The translations under genes were made by a program, and so were the position numbers. 64,000 nucleotides of DNA. Source: an uncultured Bacteroides sp. Lineage in GTDB: Bacteria > Bacteroidota > Bacteroidia > Bacteroidales > Bacteroidaceae. Numbering within the stretch: position 1 is the first letter of the stretch; every line of letters begins with the position of its first letter. This document shows, piece by piece, positions 27,301-34,804 of the stretch. The notes below the pieces were generated by a model. The model had not been told where the DNA came from and searched no databases. It saw only the letters and a program-made list of their open reading frames with translations. The stretch spans positions 83,846 through 147,845 of the forward strand of contig NZ_CAUFUE010000010.1 in the NCBI RefSeq assembly GCF_959029255.1, read 5' to 3'.

Positions 27301-27768
27301 GAATATCTTTCCCTGGGTGTTTATATCACCTTGCCTGTCCTGCATTTCTCCCAGCCGTTGCATGGCGGCGGCATATTCCTGGGTACCTTCCGTCATGCCA
27401 GCCATCTGTTCCTTCAGGTTACGGATTTCCGTGCGTAGCATCGTGTGTTTCTCAGCCGACCGGTCCACCTGTTTTTCCAGCGAGGCGAGTTCTCCCTTTT
27501 CCTCGGCAAGCACTTTCTTCGCTTCGTTCAGTTCGGCGGTCAGTTCCATTTTCGCCTTGCCGGGAGCGGCTTTCTCCAGTTGTTTTTCCAACGACTTGAT
27601 GTCCGCTTCCACCTGTTTCACCACCTCGCTTTGTTCCATCATGCGGGCTTTGAAGTCAGCCGTCACCTGTTCCACGGTTTTTCCTACTTTGGAGGTATCG
27701 CGCATGATTTCTTCCAGCCCCTCCTTGGTCTGGTTACGGGTTATTATGGTGAGTTCTACAGGTTCCAT
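24370..27768 (-). CDS. Tail tape measure protein
   Basis: 1132 residues from ATG at 27768; the frame stays open to 27987, but that part overlaps the preceding gene. It is rich in Ala, Lys, Glu and coiled coil (AELNEAKKVLAEEKGELASL) and has a hydrophobic stretch at about 230-285 (GLSVVITGLIVLW), typical of tape measure proteins. Its length would set tail length, suggesting a long flexible tail. The start overlaps the chaperone stop by one base (TGATG). Confidence 0.88.
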   Translation of the reverse strand: MEPVELTIITRNQTKEGLEEIMRDTSKVGKTVEQVTADFKARMMEQSEVVKQVEADIKSLEKQLEKAAPGKAKMELTAELNEAKKVLAEEKGELASLEKQVDRSAEKHTMLRTEIRNLKEQMAGMTEGTQEYAAAMQRLGEMQDRQGDINTQGKIFSDDNKNIKATMDAVSGLTGAMTAGVGAASLFGVEEEKLAQIQTRLQAVMAITMGVQQVANTLNKDSYFTHVLLTGAKNMLTAATTRLSVALGISNVAAKALMATLTMGLSVVITGLIVLWDRYSDRTREAQRAITTEIDKTRSSLQQVSDDVDFDTRIAEASGKSKKELIELRKEAAKTALALADASFDKVNAKFMQGEASREQLEAARELSKKAWDDYNKTMQDAVVYDYEERTDKQKKNVGPGNDAATKANEIAEAEFKARQKINDMTIALMEEGEKKEKELALKKFDDELERIDHEERERMKALKAAQKKGLKVTPDQVATVKDQAMQQRNLAGEQYMKDFFAVTKDYADKNKKLKEEEEQSWIDYNKEYGTYQEKRAAITKDYENKIAKSKTGGDKATQKKKMEEELKNLDLENLKAGIDWTSVFGNLDKVSTEALGRLKKQLQSFIKEQKNLSPENIKEIVGAINSIDLEEKSRSPFQAISDSFGTLAKANKELTEARDEYNKVLEKGTEQEKKDAEAKLDSAEAAKRKAQAEATDSLHAGVDKMREYTQAAEGVLGIMNELGIKTPEWLSGTMEGMNEMLDGLAQIDVTKPMTILTGGLQTIKGAVKSIVSLGGTIKLFNGADYSEYNEMVKRYEVLLDVWDRLLDKKKAYIKESYGAEAAKAGQEALDIIDKSQEAHRNMARARASSGASAGSHSIAYRQNKGLGGYAPELYNYVSRNGNYNDITSALLGASEEQLKKVREQMPEMWAGLDGDFREHLENIISGAEQAKEVLAMMKEQITGISFDSFKDSYLGMLSDLSLKNADFAKDFEKKLQESIMRSMLEKNYSTRIKALYDSWAEAGNDGTYTTGEVERLRNMQQELTDAMLAERDKMAAAFGWSADDSTTSSQSGRSGAVTTITEETAGKIEGIATSVQIHVASMDEKLTDLSQYAYEAIGLLNTIAENTAFCKRLDDIADAMEKMERDGVKMR

Positions 27769-28043
27769 CAGTCTGCCGATATATAGGTTTGGAAGAAAGC
27801 CACGGGGTTCTTGCACACCTCGTTTTTCTTCTGCATTTTCTTCATCATTTCCTTGTACTTCCGTTTCTTCCGTTCTTCCGCCGAAACGTAGCGGGGGGCG
27901 TCCTTTGCCATGAGAAGCAGCATCGGATAAGGTACTTTCCACAAAATGTAGTCTATGCTCCAGCCGGTGGCGGTGGCCACCTGCCATACTAAACCGAACG
28001 GGCTATGGGGGGCTTCCGTATACCCCTTTAACTCCCGTTGCAT
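27768..28043 (-). CDS. Second tail assembly chaperone (gpT-like)
   Basis: 91 residues from ATG at 28043, ending with a Lys-rich tail (RKKRKYKEMMKKMQKK). It overlaps the upstream chaperone by 16 bases in another frame. The same frame is open back to 28175 with plausible acidic sequence (GGDDESVETEFEPF), so it may instead be made as a frameshift fusion to the upstream protein, as in lambda gpG-gpGT. No textbook slippery heptamer is evident in the overlap. Confidence 0.6.
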   Translation of the reverse strand: MQRELKGYTEAPHSPFGLVWQVATATGWSIDYILWKVPYPMLLLMAKDAPRYVSAEERKKRKYKEMMKKMQKKNEVCKNPVAFFQTYISAD

Positions 28044-28504
28044 GAATGGCTCAAATTCGGTTTCAACGGATTCATCATCCCCACCGATTTGATAATAGGA
28101 TGAAAAGACTTGGGGTCCAGCATCGTGAGCAGCTGGAACATGGCTTCCTGAAGAAACATGGGATGGACACGCCACCGCAACCAGCAGGCCACAATCCGGT
28201 TCAGCAATCTTCCCCAGACCTTTCCCCGCACCAGGGCGTATGCCACCATGCGGCTCACTTCACCCCCATGTTCCACCAGGAAACGCGCGTTCTGCTCGTA
28301 TGTATAGTCCTTCAGCTCCTCGTATGTGACTCCCATTTTCAGGTAAAGGTTCTGTATGCGGATCATCCCGCCCAGTCCGGGAGTGTACATGACCACCCGG
28401 CGTAGTTTCCGCTTGCGGTACAGGTACCTGAAAGGGCGGACGGGAATCGCCACGCCCATATCAAGCATCAACGCGGAAGCTTTCAACTGCTCCGTCTGTT
28501 CCAT
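28028..28504 (-). CDS. First tail assembly chaperone (gpG-like)
   Basis: 158 residues between the major tail protein and the tape measure, the standard site of tail chaperones. It is basic and helical (LYRKRKLRRVVMYTPGLGG) without a transmembrane segment. The call rests mainly on gene order and the overlapping second frame. Its ATG lies just after the stop of the major tail protein. Confidence 0.6.
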   Translation of the reverse strand: MEQTEQLKASALMLDMGVAIPVRPFRYLYRKRKLRRVVMYTPGLGGMIRIQNLYLKMGVTYEELKDYTYEQNARFLVEHGGEVSRMVAYALVRGKVWGRLLNRIVACWLRWRVHPMFLQEAMFQLLTMLDPKSFHPIIKSVGMMNPLKPNLSHSCNGS

Positions 28505-28507
28505 ACG

Positions 28508-29014
28508 CTATTCCGATTGGACGGCCGTTTCCTGGGGAGGAACAATCCGGTAACGTGCCTTTCCTTCCTCCGTGGGCTTCAGGCATTTCACCGTACAGTC
28601 ATAACTCAGCACACCGCTCATATTGATGGAGTCTGCCAGTTCACCGCTCATCTTGGCGCGGGGTACTTCTATTTTATGCCCGCTTACACAATCCACAGCG
28701 AATGGGCCTTCAAGGTCCTTAAAGTCATCGGGAGCTTCGTATGCCCCGTCTTTCTCATTGATGGTACCGCCGAACAAATCCACACAGTTCTGCGCGTTCA
28801 GCTGGATAAGCTTGAACCCGAAAGCCGTGGAGCCGGGGTTGCTTGTCAGTTCATCTACCGGGCCATCGTGCACCTGCGCCGCATAAATGGGCGTGGTCTG
28901 CTTGGCTTCGCCTTTCGGGGACAAACCGTCCTGACTGATCCAACCTATTTCTTTCCCGCAAAACGTCAGTTTTCCGATGCCGTAAACCAATCCGTTGTTT
29001 TCTTTTACTGCCAT
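28508..29014 (-). CDS. Major tail tube protein
   Basis: 168 residues with a tail-tube pattern: MAVKENNGLVYGIGKLTFCG at the start, FGFKLIQLNAQNCVDLFGG in the middle and an Ig-like C-terminus (MSGVLSYDCTVKCLKP). Position before the chaperones and tape measure supports it. The start is preceded by an AAATTGT-type heptamer leader at 29020-29055. There is no sheath gene, so the tail is non-contractile. Confidence 0.72.
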   Translation of the reverse strand: MAVKENNGLVYGIGKLTFCGKEIGWISQDGLSPKGEAKQTTPIYAAQVHDGPVDELTSNPGSTAFGFKLIQLNAQNCVDLFGGTINEKDGAYEAPDDFKDLEGPFAVDCVSGHKIEVPRAKMSGELADSINMSGVLSYDCTVKCLKPTEEGKARYRIVPPQETAVQSE

Positions 29015-29019
29015 AATGT

Positions 29020-29055
29020 CATTTACAATTTTAAGATTTACAATTTACAATTTGG
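29020..29055 (-). repeat. Heptamer leader before the tail tube gene
   Basis: On the minus strand the sequence is built from units of AAATTGT and AAATCTT, preceded by GCGCAGCC (29056-29063), ending just before the ATG. It is the same layout as the leaders at 32469, 32692, 39440 and 40076. Confidence 0.6.
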
Positions 29056-29596
29056 CTGCGCTGCGCTTCAGGTAGCGTTTGAGCAGCGTTAAAACGATAA
29101 TCAGGAAGGTGATGCGCCCCGTCCATATCTGGAACCATTGGAAGCCCGTGGGCTCGTGTACCACCTCCGGGGGAGGCTCTTCTTCTTTTTCAAAAAGTTC
29201 GTTCCTGATGCGGGTGTTTTCTTCCCTGAGCAGGATAACCTGGCGTGCCAGGCTGTCGCAAGTGGCGGTCACCTGCACGCTGTCCCCCGATATCCGGTTG
29301 ACGTTTACCGTGGCCTGTCCGCTGCGGCGGCTAAAGCCTGTGCCCACCGGTATCGTCTCCAGCAGCTCCGTCGGAAAGGCCGTCGTCGCCACGCTGGGCG
29401 GAACGGGCTGCTGAAGGAGAGCGGATAGCCTTACGCTGCTTGCCAGACTGTCTTTTCGGCTGTGGAAGGTCTGCATCCCCTGGGGACTTCTGCAGCTCAC
29501 TGCGCACAGGGCAATCGTTCCAGTGGCGACAAGCAGTAGCGCGAGCCACCGTGCGGTCAAGTCGGGCGATAGCCCGATAGAGTTTTCTGTTTTCAT
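29045..29596 (-). CDS. Candidate unimolecular spanin
   Basis: 183 residues with a hydrophobic N-terminus leading to a lipobox-like LCAVSC, a periplasmic stretch with a coiled coil (VILLREENTRIRNELFEKEE), a Pro-rich segment, and a C-terminal membrane segment (GRITFLIIVLTLL) with a basic tail. Lipoprotein start plus C-terminal membrane anchor is the layout of a u-spanin, which fuses inner and outer membranes in the last step of lysis. It follows holin- and endolysin-like genes. The role is inferred from topology. Confidence 0.6.
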   Translation of the reverse strand: MKTENSIGLSPDLTARWLALLLVATGTIALCAVSCRSPQGMQTFHSRKDSLASSVRLSALLQQPVPPSVATTAFPTELLETIPVGTGFSRRSGQATVNVNRISGDSVQVTATCDSLARQVILLREENTRIRNELFEKEEEPPPEVVHEPTGFQWFQIWTGRITFLIIVLTLLKRYLKRSAAKL

Positions 29597-29777
29597 TGAT
29601 AGAGTTCATCAAGTCCGAACGGAGGTTCTGGATGTTGTCCATATAGGCAGCATCCACATCTCCGATGTTGCGGGCCTTTGAAAGGCGGCGGTTGAAGAAC
29701 CAACCGATGGCGGTTCCAAACGCGGCTCCCAGTCCTGCCGGAAAGAGGCTGCCCAATAGCTGCATCAAGGTATCCAT
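29331..29777 (-). CDS. Holin-like small membrane protein
   Basis: 148 residues. There is a hydrophobic N-terminus (MDTLMQLLGSLFPAGLGAAF) then a helical segment (YMDNIQNLRSDLMNSINENR) and a CRHWNDCPV motif. The last 88 codons overlap the spanin gene in a different frame and encode low-complexity sequence, so this C-terminus may be dispensable. It lies 24 bases downstream of the endolysin. The holin role is inferred. Confidence 0.5.
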   Translation of the reverse strand: MDTLMQLLGSLFPAGLGAAFGTAIGWFFNRRLSKARNIGDVDAAYMDNIQNLRSDLMNSINENRKLYRAIARLDRTVARATACRHWNDCPVRSELQKSPGDADLPQPKRQSGKQRKAIRSPSAARSAQRGDDGLSDGAAGDDTGGHRL

Positions 29778-29801
29778 TCGTTTTAATTTTTAATTTGCTT
29801 G

Positions 29802-30200
29802 TCAAATCAGGTTCCAGCCTGCTTCCACGTCCGCCGTCACCGCAAGCACTCCGTTCTCCACTTGCGAGACGGCAGCCGCAAAAGCGCACATCGTCGCACG
29901 GTCATTGATGTCGGGCACGTAAGTGGTAGGTACCTGCATTTCCCGGCATACCCGGCTGATGTATCCCGAAGTATTATTCTCCACGGATGGCGCCCACCGG
30001 TTGATAAAGTCCGCCATCGTGCGGCAACCGTTGTTGCGGCGGTAGTTCTGCAGCAGCTTTATCAGTGCACGGTAGCCATACGCCATCGTCTTGAACTGGC
30101 AGAACTCCTTGTCCCTCGAGGGGCGGACTTCCCCCTGCCACAAGGTACGTGACAGGCGGATATTGCCGGGGTTGTTATTTCTCAGTCCTCTGCCCATCAC
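29802..30200 (-). CDS. Endolysin (structural protein P5 / lysozyme-like)
   Basis: 132 residues beginning MMGRGLRNNNPGNIRLS, the RGxRNNNPGNIR signature of phage P5-type peptidoglycan hydrolases. It continues with W.G, TMAYGYRALIKLLQNY and a GYISRVCREM segment. There is no signal peptide, so it would need the downstream holin for release. Its ATG overlaps the end of the major capsid gene by four bases. Embedding the lysis cassette between capsid and tail genes is unusual. Confidence 0.75.
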   Translation of the reverse strand: MMGRGLRNNNPGNIRLSRTLWQGEVRPSRDKEFCQFKTMAYGYRALIKLLQNYRRNNGCRTMADFINRWAPSVENNTSGYISRVCREMQVPTTYVPDINDRATMCAFAAAVSQVENGVLAVTADVEAGWNLI

Positions 30201-31162
30201 TTGCCGGCTTCCTCTGCTGCGGGCACAAATGCGCCCCCGGTTCGCCAGTCCAGCGCGATGAACTCTTCACCGAAGCCTATCTGCGTATCCGCTTTCATCA
30301 ACATCTTGAAGAAATATAATTCGCTGGCGTTGGCCCATTTGTCTATCTGAATCACGTTCTCGTCATCCTGAAGGTTGACGGCAGCAAAGAGGTTACCGTT
30401 CATGCCGCTGTCACACAAGGTAGCTACAATGATACTTTCAGGCCACTGTGCCAAAGTCTCGATTTTGATGCCTTTATAGCGTTCCTGGTTGATATTCGTG
30501 GGAGCCTCACCCTTATTGGTAAGCTGGGTCAATTCATCATCGTACTGGTCGAAGTCCGTCACGCTCATCAGGATGCGCAGGTTGGCGTTGTTTCGCATGG
30601 TTACGGGGATGGCCTTGCGCAGTTCCTTGAGACGCTGCAACATGGTAGTACCGGTACTCTTCACTTTCACCACGTCCTCGTCCTTGGCGGCCTGCGTCAG
30701 GATGCCGTCCATCAGGTAGGCGTCGCCTTCGGCCTTGTATTCACCGTTGATGTAGGCGTAGCCCAATTCTTCGCCCACCTTCTTCAACAGTTCGTTCAGC
30801 AGGATCCCCTGCACGTTGGCTGGTAGCTGGCGGAACACGAGGTCGCCCGTAGGTTGGTACTGGCGCCAGATGTGCTCGAATGCGCGGGGGTTGAAGAGGG
30901 TGAACGCCATCATGTCATGGGGCGTGAGTTTCTTTTCACTGTAATCGAAGTCGCCTTTACTGTCCGCCTTCGAGGGGTCTTCCTTACGTTTCTGGAGCAT
31001 GCTGCCCGTCTTGACCCGGGGTATGCTCATGGAGCTGTTCACGCCGGGAATTACCATGATAAGTCCCTTGCTCGCCAGTTCGTTGCCGGTAGAGGCAAGG
31101 GTGAGCGTCTGTTCCAATACTTCACCACCGTAGTTGGTGGTGTTCAATCCGTTAATTGCCAT
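30197..31162 (-). CDS. Major capsid protein
   Basis: 321 residues starting MAINGLNTTNYGGEVLEQTL, with HK97-like order: an N-terminal segment, a helical middle (GILLNELLKKVGEELGYAYI) and a beta-rich C-terminus (NVIQIDKWANASELYFFKM, IALDWRTGGAFV). It lies just after the protease/scaffold gene, the standard order. A leader of heptamer-like AATAGTA units (31165-31202) precedes the ATG. Confidence 0.8.
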   Translation of the reverse strand: MAINGLNTTNYGGEVLEQTLTLASTGNELASKGLIMVIPGVNSSMSIPRVKTGSMLQKRKEDPSKADSKGDFDYSEKKLTPHDMMAFTLFNPRAFEHIWRQYQPTGDLVFRQLPANVQGILLNELLKKVGEELGYAYINGEYKAEGDAYLMDGILTQAAKDEDVVKVKSTGTTMLQRLKELRKAIPVTMRNNANLRILMSVTDFDQYDDELTQLTNKGEAPTNINQERYKGIKIETLAQWPESIIVATLCDSGMNGNLFAAVNLQDDENVIQIDKWANASELYFFKMLMKADTQIGFGEEFIALDWRTGGAFVPAAEEAGK

Positions 31163-31214
31163 AGTGTCATTTACTATTTTACGAGTTACTATTTACTATT
31201 TGATACTTCAACTG

Positions 31215-31346
31215 TCACATTTTTACTTTCTGCCGTCCGCGTATCTGCGGGGCGCTGCCCGCACTACGTACACTTCCGCCCACTTTCTGCCCGAAGTGGG
31301 GGCTTCCGCCAAGTTTGGCGTTTTTGGGGTTCTTGATTGAAACCAT
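31215..31346 (-). CDS. Small basic virion protein, 43 residues
   Basis: A short frame, MVSIKNPKNAKLGG.. to ..RQKVKM, rich in Gly, Lys and Arg. It sits between the protease/scaffold and capsid genes and is preceded by an AAATCGT-type heptamer leader (31347-31372) just like confirmed phage genes. That leader is the main reason to call it. Possible roles are decoration or DNA binding; neither is shown. Confidence 0.5.
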   Translation of the reverse strand: MVSIKNPKNAKLGGSPHFGQKVGGSVRSAGSAPQIRGRQKVKM

Positions 31347-31378
31347 TTTATTTACGATTTTACGATTAAAGTTACTCT

Positions 31379-31414
31379 CTATCAACTATCAACTGTCATC
31401 TATCAACTATCATC
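31379..31414 (-). repeat. Heptamer array, TAGTTGA type
   Basis: Units CTATCAA/CTGTCAT/CTATCAT repeat five times on the plus strand (TAGTTGA and TAGATGA on the minus strand). The scaffold gene's TGA stop lies inside the array. A second array of this type is at 34705-34740. Confidence 0.65.
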
Positions 31415-32468
31415 TGATTCTGATTCCGTTCCGTTCCCGTATCTCCCGTTGCCTTTTCTCCCAAGGACCTTCGGCAGTGTTCCGCGGTTGTCCGTTTTCC
31501 AGCGTATCCTTCAGCATCCTCTTCGGCTTGAGCGCCTTCAGTGCGGCCATGCCGTTCTTGAAGTCGGCTTTCAGGATGTTCTTATAGGTTTCCTTTTGGT
31601 CGGCGCCGATACGTCCGTCCGTCACGGCATCGGCTACGGCGGTTTCAATCCGTTCGTCTTCCTGCTGTTGCTTCTGTTGTTTCAGAAGCTCGTTCTCGGT
31701 TTTCAGGGTCTGGTTCTCCTGCTCCAGGGCATCGGCTTTGTCAGCTTTGCCGGCGGTCTCGCCAAGCATCGCCATCACGGCCGCTTCGTCCGTGCAATTG
31801 GCGAAGCGGGGAATTTTCTTGAAATCTTCCAGTTTCATTTTATCAGGGTTTTGTGGCTGTCGCTGCTCCAGCTCCAGCCGGTTTGTAAATATGCGGTATA
31901 TGTCGTCCGTGCTGCTGTCCTCGGGCACAGCTTCCACATCGTAGATGGCGTCTATCAGCCCCAGCTGCAGGGCTTCGTCGGCTTTCAGCCAGTGGTCGGT
32001 CCCGTCGAAGTAGGCGTCCTTTATCTCCTCCTTGTCTTTCCCGCAACGGGCGCTGATGATTTCGGCGATGGTATCCTCCAGGCTCTCGATGGTGGATATC
32101 ATGTCCTGAAGGTCCTTCTTGTTGCCGTAGCAACCGCCGCTGACGTTGTGCAGCATCATGCGGGCGTAGCGGCTCATCTCCACCCGCCGCCCGCACAGGG
32201 CGACGACTCCGGCGATGCTGGCGGCTATGCCGTCGATGTAGATGGTGACATTGCTCCGGCATTGGCGGATGGCATTGAAGATGGCGATACCGGGATATAC
32301 ATCACCGCCGATGGAGTTGATGCGGATATTCAGGTTGTCATAAGATTGGTCGAGGAGCATCAGTTCATTCACGATGTCCCGGCTGGCTATCTTTCCGTCA
32401 CCGCCCTCGTCGCTCACCTCTCCGTAGAGAAGCAGGCAGGCGGTATTTTCATTGGGTACGGTTTTCAT
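31410..32468 (-). CDS. ClpP-type head maturation protease fused to scaffold
   Basis: 352 residues. The N-terminal half is an S14 (ClpP-like) serine protease with INSIGGDVYPGIAIFNAI, catalytic Ser84 in DGIAASIAG and His107 in MMLHNVSG. The C-terminal half is a Gln/Glu/Lys-rich coiled coil (LEQENQTLKTENELLKQQ) expected to act as the internal scaffold that the protease removes during head maturation. It diverges from the terminase genes across 32469-32737. Confidence 0.88.
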   Translation of the reverse strand: MKTVPNENTACLLLYGEVSDEGGDGKIASRDIVNELMLLDQSYDNLNIRINSIGGDVYPGIAIFNAIRQCRSNVTIYIDGIAASIAGVVALCGRRVEMSRYARMMLHNVSGGCYGNKKDLQDMISTIESLEDTIAEIISARCGKDKEEIKDAYFDGTDHWLKADEALQLGLIDAIYDVEAVPEDSSTDDIYRIFTNRLELEQRQPQNPDKMKLEDFKKIPRFANCTDEAAVMAMLGETAGKADKADALEQENQTLKTENELLKQQKQQQEDERIETAVADAVTDGRIGADQKETYKNILKADFKNGMAALKALKPKRMLKDTLENGQPRNTAEGPWEKRQREIRERNGIRIR

Positions 32469-32737
32469 TTATAATTTGACGATTTACAATGTACAATTTG
32501 GCTGCGCTATGCAGCGGTGAAACTGGTGCAAAGCTATGCCTATAAACACAACCGCACAAAAAAGTGTGTAACGCTTGCCGGCAAGTGCGCAAGCCATGCG
32601 GCATTGTCGGCAACCGCTCCACGCTTTTTTCATCATCCGCCCCCGTATCATGAACTTTGCCTCAAACAATTGCCGCCGGACGACGTCACCGCGCAGCCGA
32701 ATTGTACATTGTAAATCGTCAAATTGTAATTGAATTT
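32469..32737. promoter_or_regulatory. Divergent promoter region between protease/scaffold and terminase
   Basis: No gene is seen. The two edges are near-perfect inverted copies of GCGCAGCCAAATTGTACATT plus TGTAAATCGTCAAATT, one facing each gene. The middle is G+C-rich with no clear TAnnTTTG box. It probably holds the late promoters for both structural arms. Confidence 0.5.
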
Positions 32738-33184
32738 ATGGCAGATTTAACCGCACAACAGAAAAAGGACTACGCCCGCACGCTCTACCTGAAGGACAAT
32801 CTTACCCAGCAGGAAATAGCGGAGAAGGTGGGCGTGAGCCGCCAGACCATCATACGGTGGGCGGCGGCAGAAAAATGGGAAGAAATGAAAGTGGGGCTGA
32901 CCTTGGGGCGGGAACAGCAGGTAGCCAACCTGCACCGCCAGGTGGTGGAACTGAACAACCTCATCCTCTCGCGTCCGGAAGGCGAACGTTTCCCCACCAG
33001 CGCCGAAGCCGACACGCTGGGCAAACTGGCGGCAGCCATCAAGAAGATGGAGACCGAAGTAGGTATCACCGACCTTGTGAACGTGGGCATGCGCTTCATT
33101 GAGTGGATCCGTCCCATCGACCTCGACAAGGCCAAGGAAGTGACCCTGCTTTGGGATAAATTCATTAAAGACAGCCTGTCATGA
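32738..33184 (+). CDS. Terminase small subunit (Mu gp27-like)
   Basis: 148 residues from ATG at 32738 (MADLTAQQKKDYAR); the frame is open to 32657 but the upstream part is the repeat leader. An N-terminal helix-turn-helix (QEIAEKVGVSRQTIIRW) would bind packaging sites or the holoenzyme. The C-terminal part is helical (EVTLLWDKFIKD). Its stop overlaps the large terminase ATG (ATGA). Confidence 0.8.
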   Translation: MADLTAQQKKDYARTLYLKDNLTQQEIAEKVGVSRQTIIRWAAAEKWEEMKVGLTLGREQQVANLHRQVVELNNLILSRPEGERFPTSAEADTLGKLAAAIKKMETEVGITDLVNVGMRFIEWIRPIDLDKAKEVTLLWDKFIKDSLS

Positions 33185-34704
33185 AGCAGGAAGAACGTAC
33201 AGCGCTTGCCAACTGGGAGGAATACAAGGCGGATATCAGCAACTCCACCCCGGTGGATGTGGGCATGACGCAGGCCGAACGGGAAAAACACCGACTCTAC
33301 CTGGAGGCGCATCCCGTGGAATGGATACAATACTTTTTCCCGAAGTATACCAAATACCCTTTCGCACCTTTCCATCAAAAGGCGATTAAACGGCTGCTGA
33401 ACAATGATGAATGGTATGAGGTGCTGTCGTGGAGCCGCGAGCTGGCAAAGAGCACCATCGTGATGTTCTGCGTGATGTTCCTGGCGCTCACCGGGCGGAA
33501 GAAGAACGTGATGCTGGCCAGTGCCACACAGGATAGCGCCAAACGCCTGCTAGACCCATACCGCGCCAACTTTGAGGCGAACGGGCGTATCAAAGCCTAC
33601 TATGGCGACCAGATGAATATCGGTTCTTGGACGGACACCGAATTTATCGCGAAATGCGGCTGCGCTTTCCGTGCCATCGGCGCGGGTAATGCCCCGCGTG
33701 GTTCAAGAAACGAAGCGGTACGCCCCGACGTGCTCCTGGTGGATGACTACGACACCGACGATGACTGCCGCAACCCGGACATCATACAGAAGAAGTGGGA
33801 CTGGTACGAGCAGGCGTTCTACGCCACCCGCTCCATCAGCGAACCTACCCTGATAGTGTGGTGCGGAAACCTTATCGCCCGTGACTGCTGCGTGGCGCGC
33901 GCCGCCGCCTTGGCCGACCATCACGACATCGTGAACATCCGCGACCGGGAAGGCCGCAGCACCTGGCCGGAAAAAAATACGGAGGAGCACATCGATACCG
34001 TCCTGCGCAAAATCAGTGCCGCCAGCGCGCAAAAGGAGTACTACAACAATCCCGTCACCGAAGGGGAAGTGTTCAAGGAAATCACCTACGGGCGTGTGCC
34101 CGACCTGAGGAAGTTCCCCTTCCTCGTCATTTACGGTGACCCTGCCCCGGGTGAAAACAAGACCAAGAACAGCAGCACCAAGAGTTGCATCCTCATGGGG
34201 CAGCTCAAGGATAAGGTGTATGTCATCAACGCCCGCCTGGACCGTGGGCTGAACGCCGACTTCATAGACTGGTATGTGCAATTGCTGGAATACGTGGGCG
34301 CCAAGACCCCCGTTTATTGCTATATGGAGAACAACAAGTTGCAGGACCCTTTCTTCCAGCAGGTATTCAAGCCCCTTGTGTCAAAGGTACGCCGGGAGAA
34401 GAATGTACAACTGTACATCCATCCCGACGAAGACCGCAAGACCGAAAAGGCAACCCGTATAGAAGCCAACCTGGAACCGCTGAACCGGGAAGGCAACCTC
34501 ATATTCAATGAGACCGAACGTGACAATCCGCATATAAAACGCCTTGAAGACCAGTTCAAGCTGTTCACCCTGCGCCTGAAGTTCCCCGCCGACGGTCCCG
34601 ACTGCGTGGAGGGCGGCCTGCGCATCCTCAAAAAGAAAGTGCAGCAACTGCAACCCGTAGTCACCACCCGGTACAATGCCAGGAGCAACTCCAAAAGACT
34701 TTGA
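33181..34704 (+). CDS. Terminase large subunit (Mu gp28-like)
   Basis: 507 residues. The ATPase has a divergent Walker A (SRELAKST, near residue 84) and Walker B (VLLVDDYDTDD). The C-terminal RNase H-like nuclease has acidic LVIYGDPAPG and later acidic residues. It drives headful packaging of phage DNA into heads. Translation is coupled to the small subunit. Confidence 0.9.
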   Translation: MKQEERTALANWEEYKADISNSTPVDVGMTQAEREKHRLYLEAHPVEWIQYFFPKYTKYPFAPFHQKAIKRLLNNDEWYEVLSWSRELAKSTIVMFCVMFLALTGRKKNVMLASATQDSAKRLLDPYRANFEANGRIKAYYGDQMNIGSWTDTEFIAKCGCAFRAIGAGNAPRGSRNEAVRPDVLLVDDYDTDDDCRNPDIIQKKWDWYEQAFYATRSISEPTLIVWCGNLIARDCCVARAAALADHHDIVNIRDREGRSTWPEKNTEEHIDTVLRKISAASAQKEYYNNPVTEGEVFKEITYGRVPDLRKFPFLVIYGDPAPGENKTKNSSTKSCILMGQLKDKVYVINARLDRGLNADFIDWYVQLLEYVGAKTPVYCYMENNKLQDPFFQQVFKPLVSKVRREKNVQLYIHPDEDRKTEKATRIEANLEPLNREGNLIFNETERDNPHIKRLEDQFKLFTLRLKFPADGPDCVEGGLRILKKKVQQLQPVVTTRYNARSNSKRL

Positions 34705-34804
34705 TAGTTGACAGATGATAGTTGATAGATGATAGAGAGGGGAACTTCAATCGTAAATCGTACATCGTTAAATCGTAAATAAAAATATCGTAAATAAAAC
34801 CATC
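34705..34804 (+). repeat. Heptamer repeat array, two types
   Basis: 34705-34740 is built of TAGTTGA/CAGATGA/TAGATGA units. 34748-34800 is built of AAATCGT units with variants. No gene fits. The array directly precedes the GTG start of the next gene. Confidence 0.7.

Noticed and set aside
28028..28175. Definite -1 frameshift signal joining the tail chaperones
   Set aside because: No X-XXY-YYZ heptamer with a convincing downstream structure; kept only as a possibility.
14196..32468. Contractile (myovirus) tail as in Mu itself
   Set aside because: No sheath, baseplate wedge or gpD-like genes; a Dit-like and large hub protein after a tape measure indicate a siphovirus tail.
31449..32474. 341-codon plus-strand frame opposite the protease/scaffold
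   Set aside because: The minus strand has the Ser84/His107 catalytic motifs; the plus frame shows only antisense composition.
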